Assembly (NCBI RefSeq): GCF_030651995.1
Contig: NZ_JAUSBN010000007.1
Location: 1-64,000 of the forward strand
DNA length: 64,000 nucleotides
Reading direction: 5' to 3'
Source: Reyranella sp.
GTDB lineage: Bacteria > Pseudomonadota > Alphaproteobacteria > Reyranellales > Reyranellaceae
The notes below the pieces were generated by a model. That model worked only from the letters and a program-made list of their open reading frames with translations, ran no database searches and was not told the origin of the DNA. Every line of letters begins with the position of its first letter. Position 1 is the stretch's first letter. The translations under genes and the position numbers were made by a program. Shown here one piece after another: positions 9,537-17,495 of the stretch.

Positions 9537-9567
9537 CGGGCGCTTCTAAAGGAGGGAGGGAGCTGGC

Positions 9568-9756
9568 TCAACCGCCAGCCTTGACCGGGGCCCGGCCAAC
9601 GTCCGGGCCGGAACTCCGGCCTGTGTCCGCCGGCTTCAGGACATCCCCCTTCGCGCGCGCCTGCGCCTTGCGCCGCTTCAGGTTTTCGCGCAGAGCGGCA
9701 GCGAGACGTTCGGCGCGTTCGTCCTTCTCCGGAACAGGTTTCGAGGGGGCCACCAT
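9568..9756 (-). CDS. Small basic conserved protein
   Basis: 62 residues from the ATG at 9756. The helix-forming core ERAERLAAALRENLKRRKAQAR is rich in Arg, Lys, Glu and Ala and resembles small hypothetical proteins often found near dcd/murA in alphaproteobacteria. The N-terminus and C-terminus are Pro/Gly-rich. Function unknown; the basic helix would suit nucleic-acid binding but nothing proves it. The start lies 18 bp from the divergent dehalogenase start, so a shared promoter region is very short. Confidence 0.6.
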   Translation of the reverse strand: MVAPSKPVPEKDERAERLAAALRENLKRRKAQARAKGDVLKPADTGRSSGPDVGRAPVKAGG

Positions 9757-9774
9757 GGCCGGGAGGATACACCA

Positions 9775-10659
9775 TTGATCGAGGCCCTGCGCACGCCAGA
9801 TGAGCGATTTGCCAATCTTCCGGATTGGCCTTTTCAACCGAAATACCTGGAGCGGCCCGATGCGCTGCGCCTGCACTATGTCGACGAGGGCCCGCGAGAT
9901 GCCGGAAAAACCTTCCTCTGCCTGCACGGCCAGCCCACCTGGAGCTATCTGTACAGGCGCATGATTCCGCATTTCACGGCGGCCGGGCACCGGGCCGTCG
10001 CGCCGGATTTCCTGGGTTTCGGCCGGTCGGACAAGCCGAAAGACGAGGCCCTCTATACGTTCGAATTCCATCGCGACACGATGCTTGGCGTGATCGAGGC
10101 ACTCGACCTCCGCAATATCGTGTTGGTCGTCCAGGACTGGGGCGGCCTGATCGGCCTGACCCTGCCGATGGCAGCGCCCCAGCGCTACACGGCGCTGCTG
10201 GTCATGAACACCGACCTCGGCACGGGCGATCGCCCGCTCGGCCAGGGATTCCTCGCCTGGCGTGACTTTTCGAACCGCAATCCCGACCTGAATATTGCCG
10301 GCCTGATGAAGCGCGCCTGCCCGCATCTCTCCAATGCCGAAGCGGCCGCCTATGGCGCGCCCTATTCCGATTCGTCCTACAAGGCGGGAGTCCGACGCTT
10401 CCCCAATCTCGTGCCCGACAGGCCAGAGGCCGGCGGAGCCGCCCTGTCCCGGGGGGCCCGGACCTTCTGGCGCGAGCGCTGGACGGGCAAGAGCCTGATG
10501 GCGATAGGCATGAAGGATCCCGTCCTCGGCCCGCCGATCATGCGCGAACTTCACACCGTCATCCGCAATTGTCCGCCCCCTTTGGAAATCACCGACGGCG
10601 GACACTTCGTGCAGGAATGGGGCGATGAAATCGCCCTCGAGGCCCTGAAGACGCTATAG
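9775..10659 (+). CDS. Haloalkane dehalogenase, DhlA-like
   Basis: 294 residues, alpha/beta-hydrolase fold. The oxyanion loop HGQPTWSYLYR, nucleophile Asp121 followed by halide-binding Trp122 (VVQDWGG), a second candidate halide tryptophan Trp162 (FLAWRD), acid Asp248 (AIGMKDPVLG) and His277 (DGGHFVQEWG) fit subfamily I enzymes such as DhlA of Xanthobacter. These hydrolyse haloalkanes to alcohols plus halide. Start is TTG at 9775; there is no clear ribosome-binding site, so the start is tentative. No other halo-organic catabolic gene is nearby, and the natural substrate is unknown. The gene ends 1 bp from the convergent RND pump gene. Confidence 0.85.
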   Translation: MIEALRTPDERFANLPDWPFQPKYLERPDALRLHYVDEGPRDAGKTFLCLHGQPTWSYLYRRMIPHFTAAGHRAVAPDFLGFGRSDKPKDEALYTFEFHRDTMLGVIEALDLRNIVLVVQDWGGLIGLTLPMAAPQRYTALLVMNTDLGTGDRPLGQGFLAWRDFSNRNPDLNIAGLMKRACPHLSNAEAAAYGAPYSDSSYKAGVRRFPNLVPDRPEAGGAALSRGARTFWRERWTGKSLMAIGMKDPVLGPPIMRELHTVIRNCPPPLEITDGGHFVQEWGDEIALEALKTL

Positions 10660-10660
10660 C

Positions 10661-13600
10661 TCAGTCGCCCGCCGCCAGGGCCTCGATGTGCTCGCTGGCG
10701 CCGCGCTTCCTGGAATGGTCGGCTGCCAGCATCACGTAGACGGCCGGCACCACGAACAGGGTGAAGAGCGTGCCGACCGCCAGGCCGCTGGCGATCACCA
10801 GGCCCATCGAGAAGCGCGACAGGGCACCGGCTCCGGTGGCGACGATCAAAGGTACGACGCCCAGCACCATTGCCGCCGTGGTCATCAGGATCGGCCGCAG
10901 ACGGATGGCGGCGGCTTCCTGGATGGCCTCACGCCGCGACTTGCCGGCCTCCTGAAGTTCGTTGGCCACCTCGACGATCAGGATGCCATGCTTGCTGATC
11001 AGCCCCATCAGGGTGACCAGACCCACCTGGGTGTAGATGTTCAGCGTCGCCCCCGGCATGCCCACGGTGCTGAGCGCCATCAGGAAGATGAGCGCGCCCG
11101 CGATCGACATCGGCACCGAGAACAGGATGATCAGCGGATCGCGAAAGCTCTCGAACAGCGCCGCGAGCGACAGGTAGATGATGATCAGCGCGAAGCCGAA
11201 GGTGACGATGAAGCCGCCCGTTTCCTGGATGTACTGCCGCGACGCGCCGCCATAGTCGATCGAGTAGCCCTGCGGCAGCGTGCGCTGCGCCAGCTCCTTC
11301 AGCGTCTCCAGTGCCTCGGCCTGCGACACGCCCGGGAAGGCGACGCCCTGGATGGTGGCGCTGTTGAGCTGCTGGAAGTGATTGAGCGACTGCGGAATCG
11401 CCTTGGTGACGATCGACGCGACGGTGGACAGCGGCACCGTGGTGCCGTCGCCGGCCTTGATGTGATAGTCGAGGATCTGGTCGATGTTCTGCCGCGAGGA
11501 CTGCTGGACCTGCGGGATCACCTTGTAGGAGCGGCCGTCGAGGGCGAAGTAGTTGACGTAGCCGCCGCCCAGCATCGAGCCCAGGGCGCCGCCGATGTCG
11601 CTCATCTTCAAGCCGAGCGCCGAGGCCTTGTCGCGATCGATCACGACCGTGGCCTGCGGCGCGTCGATCTTGAGGTCTGTGTTGAGGAAGATGAAGCGGC
11701 CGGTGGCGAGCGCTTCCTGCAGGAACTTCTGCGCCACGTCGTTCAGCGCATCGAACCCGCCCGTCGTGTTGATCACGAACTGGATGGGCAGGCCGGTCGA
11801 CCCCGGCAGCGGCGGCGGCTGGAAGGCCACGACCTGGGCGCCGGCGATTCCCGACAGCTCCTGCTGGACGATCGGCTGCAGCTGGTTCGAGGTCATGACG
11901 CGCTGGTCCCACGGCTTCAGCACGTAACCCGCGATCGACTGGCCGGGCACGTCGAGCTGGAAGACGTGATCGGTCTCCGGATGGCTGACGCCGATCTTGT
12001 AGATCTCGCGCGAATAGATCTGGCGCTGGTCGATGGTCGAATTGGGCGCCGAGGTCGCGAAGCCGATGATGATGCCCTGGTCCTCCTGCGGCGCCAGCTC
12101 GCTGCTGGTGGCCGAGTAGAGGAAGTAAATGCTGCCGAGTACCAGCACGGCGAAGGTCGCCGTCACCGGCAGATAGTTGAGGCTGCCGGTCAGCCAGCGG
12201 GAATAGCCGCGCCGCAGCCGGTCGAACACGTTGTCGATGCCGCGGATCAGGCGCGCCTCCAGGCCGCCGTCGTCGTGAGCATGCGGCTTCAGCATCCGCG
12301 AGCACATCATGGGCGAGAGGGTCAGCGCGACGACCGCCGAGATGGTGACGGCACCCACCAGGGTGAAGGCGAACTCGGTGAACAGCGCGCCCGTCAGGCC
12401 GCTCTGGAAGCCGATCGGCACATAGACGGCGATCAGCACCACGGTCATGGCGATGATCGGCCCGCCCAACTCGCGCGCCGCCTGGATCGCCGCCGGGAAA
12501 GGCTTCTGCCCTTCCTCGAGATGGCGGTTCACGTTCTCGACCACGATGATGGCGTCGTCGACCACCAGGCCGATCGCCAGCACCAGCGCAAGCAGGGTCA
12601 GCAGATTGATGGAGAAGCCGAAGGCCGCCATCATGGCAAAGGTGCCGATCAGCGACAACGGAATGGCGATCAAGGGAATGATCACCGAGCGGATCGATCC
12701 CAGGAAGGCGAAGACAACCAGGGTCACGATGACCAGCGCCTCGACCAGGGTGCGGATCACCTCGTCGATCGAGCTGTTCACGAACTCCGTCGAATCGTAG
12801 ATGATCTGGCCGTTCAGCCCCTGCGGCAGCTGCGCCTGGATCTCCGGAAAGACGTCCTTCACGCCCTTGATCACGTCGAGCAGGTTGGCGGCCGGCGCGA
12901 CCTGGATGCCGATATAGACCGCCTTCTGGCCGTCGAAGCTCACTTCGGATTCGTAATCGTCGGAGCCCAGCGTCACGTTGGCCACGTCGCTGAGCCGAAC
13001 GATCGCGCCCTTGTCCTGCTTCAGCACCAGGTTGCGGAACTCCTCCAGCGAACTCAGCGCCGTCGAGGCCTTGAGGGTGACCTGCACCATCTGGCCCTTG
13101 GTCGTGCCGAGGCCGGCGATGTAGTCGTTCGCCGTCAGCGCCTGGCTGACATCGGCGGCGGTCATGCCGTAGGCAGCAAGCTTCTGCGGGTCGAGCCAGG
13201 CGCGCAGCGCGAAGTTCTTTGCCCCCAGCAGTTCGGCCGTCTGCACGCCTTCGACCGCCTGCAGCCTGGGCTGCACGACGCGGACCAGGTAGTCGGTGAT
13301 CTGGTTCGGCGCCAGCTCCTTGCTGTTGAAGCCGATGTACATCGCGTCGATCGTCTGCCCGACCTTCACTGTCAGCACCGGCTGCTGCGTCCCGGTGGGC
13401 AGCCGGTTCAGCACCGAACTCACCTTGGTGTTGATCTCCGTCAGCGCCTTGCTCGAATCGTAGTTGAGACGCAGATAGACCGTGATGGTGCTCACGCCGC
13501 TCTGGCTGGTCGAGGTCATGTAATCGATGCCGTTGGCCTGGGCGATCGCCTGCTCCAGCGGCGTGGTGATGAAGCCTGCGATGACGTCAGGATCGGCGCC

Positions 13601-13756
13601 GTAATAGGTCGTCGTGATCGTGACGACCGCATTCTCGGTGCGCGGATACTGCAGCACCGGCAGGGCGCTGATGGCACGCAGGCCGACGACCAGGATCAGC
13701 AGGCTGACCACGCTCGCCAGTACCGGACGGCGGATGAAGAGATCGGTGAACTTCAT
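10661..13756 (-). CDS. RND family inner-membrane efflux transporter
   Basis: 1031 residues, typical of HAE1-type multidrug pumps. It starts MKFTDLFIRRPVLASVV, has a first transmembrane helix at about 10-30, two large periplasmic loops and the central membrane block with VVDDAIIVVENVNRHLEEG. It would use the proton gradient to export hydrophobic compounds through the adjacent adaptor and outer-membrane channel. It is the last gene of a four-gene operon (TetR, channel, adaptor, pump) and starts 23 bp after the adaptor. Substrates cannot be told from sequence. Confidence 0.95.
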   Translation of the reverse strand: MKFTDLFIRRPVLASVVSLLILVVGLRAISALPVLQYPRTENAVVTITTTYYGADPDVIAGFITTPLEQAIAQANGIDYMTSTSQSGVSTITVYLRLNYDSSKALTEINTKVSSVLNRLPTGTQQPVLTVKVGQTIDAMYIGFNSKELAPNQITDYLVRVVQPRLQAVEGVQTAELLGAKNFALRAWLDPQKLAAYGMTAADVSQALTANDYIAGLGTTKGQMVQVTLKASTALSSLEEFRNLVLKQDKGAIVRLSDVANVTLGSDDYESEVSFDGQKAVYIGIQVAPAANLLDVIKGVKDVFPEIQAQLPQGLNGQIIYDSTEFVNSSIDEVIRTLVEALVIVTLVVFAFLGSIRSVIIPLIAIPLSLIGTFAMMAAFGFSINLLTLLALVLAIGLVVDDAIIVVENVNRHLEEGQKPFPAAIQAARELGGPIIAMTVVLIAVYVPIGFQSGLTGALFTEFAFTLVGAVTISAVVALTLSPMMCSRMLKPHAHDDGGLEARLIRGIDNVFDRLRRGYSRWLTGSLNYLPVTATFAVLVLGSIYFLYSATSSELAPQEDQGIIIGFATSAPNSTIDQRQIYSREIYKIGVSHPETDHVFQLDVPGQSIAGYVLKPWDQRVMTSNQLQPIVQQELSGIAGAQVVAFQPPPLPGSTGLPIQFVINTTGGFDALNDVAQKFLQEALATGRFIFLNTDLKIDAPQATVVIDRDKASALGLKMSDIGGALGSMLGGGYVNYFALDGRSYKVIPQVQQSSRQNIDQILDYHIKAGDGTTVPLSTVASIVTKAIPQSLNHFQQLNSATIQGVAFPGVSQAEALETLKELAQRTLPQGYSIDYGGASRQYIQETGGFIVTFGFALIIIYLSLAALFESFRDPLIILFSVPMSIAGALIFLMALSTVGMPGATLNIYTQVGLVTLMGLISKHGILIVEVANELQEAGKSRREAIQEAAAIRLRPILMTTAAMVLGVVPLIVATGAGALSRFSMGLVIASGLAVGTLFTLFVVPAVYVMLAADHSRKRGASEHIEALAAGD

Positions 13757-13778
13757 GGGACGATGTCCTGCAGGCTGG

Positions 13779-14909
13779 CTATTTGTCGACGATCTTCGGG
13801 GCGGGGTCGTTGGTCGGCACGGCGCGGTTGTCGACCAGCACCGGCACGCCGTTGCGCAGCTTGATCTGGCCGGAGGTGACGACCGTGTCGCCTTCGGAGA
13901 CTCCCTTCAGGATCGCCACCTGGTCGCCGCGCGTCGCGCCCGTCGTGACGAAGACCTGTCGCGCGACGAGTTCGGGCTTGGCATCAGCGCCCTTGCCCTT
14001 GTCGTCGACGAGGTAGACCAGCGAGCCGTAGGGATTGTAGCTCACAGCGGTCTGCGGCAGCGTGACCAGACGCTGCGCCGCACCGGTGTCCAGCTCGACC
14101 GTGGCGAACATGCCGGGCATCAGCTTCTGGTCCGCGTTCGGCAGGGTGGCGCGCACCTGCACATTGCGGCTGCCCGTCTCGATCTTCGGATTGACGGCTG
14201 TGATCTCGCCTTGGAAGGTGCGGCCGGGGAAAGCGTCGACCTTCGCCCGCACCTTGTCGCCGACGGCGATCTGCGCCACGGCCTGCTGGGGCAGGAGGAA
14301 GTCGACAAAAATGGGATCCATCGACTGCAGGGTCGCGATCATGGTGCCCGCCGCGAGGAACTGGCCGAGGTCGACCTGGCGCAGGCCGAGCTTGCCGTCG
14401 AACGGCGCCCGGAGCGTCTTCTTGTCGAGGATCGCCTTCTGGACGGCGACCTGCGCGCGGGCATTGCGCAGATTGGCTTCGTCGTTGTCGACGATCGCCT
14501 GGCTGATCGCCTGCGCCTTGAGCTGCTTCAGGTCGCGGTCGTAGGTGATCTGCGCGAGGGACGCCGTCGCCTCCAGCGACTGAAGCCGGGCCTCTTCGTC
14601 TTCCTTGCGCAGGGTCAGCAGCACCTGCCCCGCCTTCACCTCGTCACCCGACTGGAAGGTGATCGTCTCGACCACGCCCGGCACCTCGAGCGACAGCTCT
14701 GCGCCGCGCACGGCCCGCAGGGTGCCGACCGCATCGATCCGCGGCTGCCAGTCGCTGGTCTCTGCCTTCGTGGCGGAGACCGTCTGAGGCATGTTGGCCA
14801 TGCCCGCCATGGCTTCCTGAATCTTGCCGTTGACGAAGGCCTTGAAGCCGAACAACCCGCCGAGCACTGCGCCGACGAGAATGAGCATGATGAGCATTCG
14901 CTTGATCAT
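13779..14909 (-). CDS. RND efflux periplasmic adaptor (membrane fusion protein)
   Basis: 376 residues from the ATG at 14909. An N-terminal hydrophobic anchor (4-25) is followed by the lipoyl-like half motifs (GTLRAVRGAELSLEVPGVV; LRAPFDGKLGLRQVDLGQF), an alpha-hairpin rich in Ala/Gln/Leu (about 105-150), and beta-barrel and membrane-proximal domains. It links the RND pump to the outer-membrane channel. The operon position between the channel and pump genes supports this. A much longer in-frame region upstream is non-coding shadow. Confidence 0.94.
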   Translation of the reverse strand: MIKRMLIMLILVGAVLGGLFGFKAFVNGKIQEAMAGMANMPQTVSATKAETSDWQPRIDAVGTLRAVRGAELSLEVPGVVETITFQSGDEVKAGQVLLTLRKEDEEARLQSLEATASLAQITYDRDLKQLKAQAISQAIVDNDEANLRNARAQVAVQKAILDKKTLRAPFDGKLGLRQVDLGQFLAAGTMIATLQSMDPIFVDFLLPQQAVAQIAVGDKVRAKVDAFPGRTFQGEITAVNPKIETGSRNVQVRATLPNADQKLMPGMFATVELDTGAAQRLVTLPQTAVSYNPYGSLVYLVDDKGKGADAKPELVARQVFVTTGATRGDQVAILKGVSEGDTVVTSGQIKLRNGVPVLVDNRAVPTNDPAPKIVDK

Positions 14910-14965
14910 CGTATGCCTCTTGAGCTGATCAGGATGGATAGGTCTGAAAGGGAAAGAACGACCGG

Positions 14966-16501
14966 TCAGTGACCGGCGCGCGGAAGCTTGATGTCCTGGA
15001 CGGGCGGCAGCGCGAAGCGCGTCGGCTTGCCCATCGATTTCGGATCGACGTCGGTGCGGTTCCACCAGCCGCCCCCCAGCGCCTGGAACAGCGCCGCCGT
15101 GTCGGAGTAGCGCGCGGCCTGTGCCCGCAGCCGGTTGATGACGGCGGTCTGGTAGGTCTGCTGGGCGTTGAGCAGGATCAGATAGTTCACGGCACCGAGC
15201 TGATACTGCTGCTCGGAGAGTCGGAGGCTCGCCGCTGCGGTCTGCTCGGCGGCGACCTGGGCCCGCAGCGTGTCGGCATCGTACTGCACGGCCCGCAGAG
15301 CGTTGGCGACATCCTGGAAGGCCGACAGCACGACGCCGCGATACTGCGCGGCCGCACGCTCGTAGGCGGCGATCGCGGCCTGACGCTGATGGTCGAGCTT
15401 GCCGCCGTCGAACACGGTCTGCGCGATTCCGAGGCCGATGCTCCACACGCCAGAGCCCGGCACGATCAGGGAGCTGATCCCGCCCGAGGTGAACCCCAGC
15501 AGGCCGGTGATGGTGAACTGCGGCATCTGGTTGGCGACCGCGACGCCAATATCGGCGCTGGCGGCATGGAGCTGCGCTTCGGCCGCCCGCACATCCGGCC
15601 GCTGCTCGACCAGCGTCGAGGGCAGGCTGAGCGGAAGTTCCTGCGGCAGCTTGAGCCTGGCGAGATCGAAGCTCTCGCCGCGGTCCTGATCCGGCGAGCG
15701 GCCGACCAGCCGCATCAGCTGGTTGCGTTGCTGGGCCAGCTGCTTCTGCAGGGGCGGCAAGGTCGCCTGGGTCTGCGTGAGGGCCGCCTCCTGGGCCAGG
15801 ACGTCGGCGCGCGAGGCGCCACCCAGATCGAACTGGCGGCGCACCACCGTCAGCGAATTGTTGAGGATGTTGACGACGTCCTGGGTCGCTTTGATCTGGG
15901 CCTGCAGCGAGGCGAGGTTGATCGCGGCCACGACGACGTTGGAGGAAAGCGTCAGATAGGTCGCCTCGAGCTGGAAGCGCTGGTTCTCCGCCGCCGCTTC
16001 CCGGGATTCGACCTGGCGCCGCACGCCACCGAACACGTCGGGTGAATAGGAGATGTTGAGCGACGCCGCGGTGACGCCGAACATGGCGGCCGATCCCACC
16101 TGCCCCTGCGAAGCTGGCGAAGCGAGCTGCTGCTGGCCCGACCCGTTGGCGTTCAAGCTTGGGAACAGGCCACCCTGCTGGGCGAAGTAGAGTTCCCGCG
16201 CCTGTCGCAGCGCCGCCTGGGCGGCGTCGACGTCGGGATTGGCCTGCAGCGATTCACGAACCAGAGCGTCGAGCTGCGGCGACTGGAACAGGGCCCACCA
16301 CTCGCCGGGAATGTCCTGCTCGGGCACGAAAGTCTGCGCGCCGCCGCCGGGACTGGCCGCGGAGCTGGTCTGAAGGGCCAACGGCTCGGCCGTGTAGCCA
16401 GTCGATGTCGGCTTGGCCGGCTTCACGAAATCCGGACCGGCGGTGCAGCCGGCGAGGAGGAAGGCCGTGAAGGCCACGAGAAAGGGTGACCGCCTGTGCA
16501 T
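14966..16501 (-). CDS. Outer-membrane efflux channel, NodT-type lipoprotein
   Basis: 511 residues. The signal ends in a lipobox LLAGC with Cys19 as lipid attachment site. Two TolC-type repeats are recognisable through their long Ala/Gln/Leu coiled-coil helices (ALRQARELY..., AAIAAYERAAAQYRG). It forms the exit duct of the tripartite pump encoded downstream. It lies 15 bp after the TetR gene and about 56 bp before the adaptor start. Confidence 0.93.
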   Translation of the reverse strand: MHRRSPFLVAFTAFLLAGCTAGPDFVKPAKPTSTGYTAEPLALQTSSAASPGGGAQTFVPEQDIPGEWWALFQSPQLDALVRESLQANPDVDAAQAALRQARELYFAQQGGLFPSLNANGSGQQQLASPASQGQVGSAAMFGVTAASLNISYSPDVFGGVRRQVESREAAAENQRFQLEATYLTLSSNVVVAAINLASLQAQIKATQDVVNILNNSLTVVRRQFDLGGASRADVLAQEAALTQTQATLPPLQKQLAQQRNQLMRLVGRSPDQDRGESFDLARLKLPQELPLSLPSTLVEQRPDVRAAEAQLHAASADIGVAVANQMPQFTITGLLGFTSGGISSLIVPGSGVWSIGLGIAQTVFDGGKLDHQRQAAIAAYERAAAQYRGVVLSAFQDVANALRAVQYDADTLRAQVAAEQTAAASLRLSEQQYQLGAVNYLILLNAQQTYQTAVINRLRAQAARYSDTAALFQALGGGWWNRTDVDPKSMGKPTRFALPPVQDIKLPRAGH

Positions 16502-16516
16502 GCTGTACTCTTGAAA

Positions 16517-17209
16517 CTATTTTTCGGGCACGACGCCGCGACAGATGGCAAGCGTCTGTTCGCGCACGATCTGCTTCATCAACAGAACGTTCTCTCCCTC
16601 GAGACCGACCGCTTTGAGGATGGGTCGCTTGTGGTTGTTGCAGAAGATGACGACCTGCCCGATCAGCGCCATCGTGCGCATCGTCATCTCGGGATCGCCT
16701 TCGGACTTGCCGTGGATGCGGGCGAACAGGGCGAGACAGGGATTGAAGATCTGCCGCATGCCGTTCTCGTGCAACCGGTCGAGCCCGGGTGTCTCTTCCA
16801 CCTCGGAGCGCGCGAAAATGAGGCGCCGGCTGTCGACCTGCGGGCCGCTCGTCACCACGGTGATGAAGGCTTCGAGCGTCTCACACAGAAGTTCCCTCAG
16901 CTCGGCCGGCGTAACGCCCGGATCGTCGAGCGCGGCGCGGACGCGGGGCAGCACCCCGGACATGTGCCGCTCCGTGTCGGCGACGATGTCCTCGATGATC
17001 GCCCGGTAGAGGCCTTCCTTGTTGCCGAAATAGTACTGGATGGCCGGGAGGTTTACGCCCGCGCCGTCGGCGATCTGCCGGGTGCTGGCACCCTCGTATC
17101 CATGGGCGGCAAAGAGATCGAGCGCCGTTTCCAGGATGCGCCGGCGCGTATCCTCGCCCCTCGCCTGGGTGCCCTGGCGGCCACGTGCAGTGGTTGGAAT
17201 GTTAATCAT
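16517..17209 (-). CDS. TetR family regulator with CerR-type C-terminal domain
   Basis: 230 residues. The N-terminal helix-turn-helix (about 22-68: RRRILETALDLFAAHGYEGAST...YYFGNKEGLY) is standard TetR. The C-terminal half (FITVVTSG... LIFARSEVEETPGLDRL) resembles the DUF1956/CerR ligand-binding domain. As first gene of the efflux operon and preceded by a large palindrome it is probably an autoregulating repressor of the pump, released by a pump substrate. Confidence 0.9.
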   Translation of the reverse strand: MINIPTTARGRQGTQARGEDTRRRILETALDLFAAHGYEGASTRQIADGAGVNLPAIQYYFGNKEGLYRAIIEDIVADTERHMSGVLPRVRAALDDPGVTPAELRELLCETLEAFITVVTSGPQVDSRRLIFARSEVEETPGLDRLHENGMRQIFNPCLALFARIHGKSEGDPEMTMRTMALIGQVVIFCNNHKRPILKAVGLEGENVLLMKQIVREQTLAICRGVVPEK

Positions 17210-17240
17210 CGCTACCCTGAGCAGTGCGGTCCCGAGCCAA

Positions 17241-17277
17241 TTACTATCAGTCGATAAACTATGTCAATCGATAGTAA
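17241..17277. promoter_or_regulatory. Palindromic operator overlapping the efflux-operon promoter
   Basis: Outer arms TTACTATC (17241-17248) and GATAGTAA (17270-17277) form a perfect 8-bp inverted repeat; inside it lie two ATCGAT-like half elements. On the minus strand the site contains TTGACA with a possible -10 (TAGTAA) 15 bp downstream, so a bound TetR protein would cover the promoter. It lies 31-68 bp upstream of the tetR start. The assignment to this regulator is inferred from position. Confidence 0.7.
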
Positions 17278-17495
17278 TTCTCGCGGGCGGCGCGAATTCT
17301 GAGCCGGTGAAGGGGGCAATCGAAAGTTTGGCGTCCCGCTGGCAACGGCGGGCATCGTGCTTCATGCCATCCTGCCGGGATCGCCAGAAAGCCTATGGCA
17401 CGGGCGCGAGGGACATCATCCGGCTCGACGCGCGCGAGGTCCTCAACCGGGAAATCGCGGGCTTGATCGCCTTCCCCGCGCCTCGGCGTCGGACG
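17278..17495. other. Intergenic region, nothing recognised
   Basis: About 220 bp between the operator and the convergent end of the AtuA-like gene. Short open frames here have no ribosome-binding site and no recognisable sequence. I see no RNA gene, strong hairpin or repeat. Confidence 0.5.

Noticed and set aside
10688-13864. A very long open frame on the plus strand opposite the RND pump gene
   Set aside because: It mirrors the pump gene in a GC-rich context, is rich in His/Gln/Arg/Asp without domains, and the opposite strand has a complete, recognisable protein.
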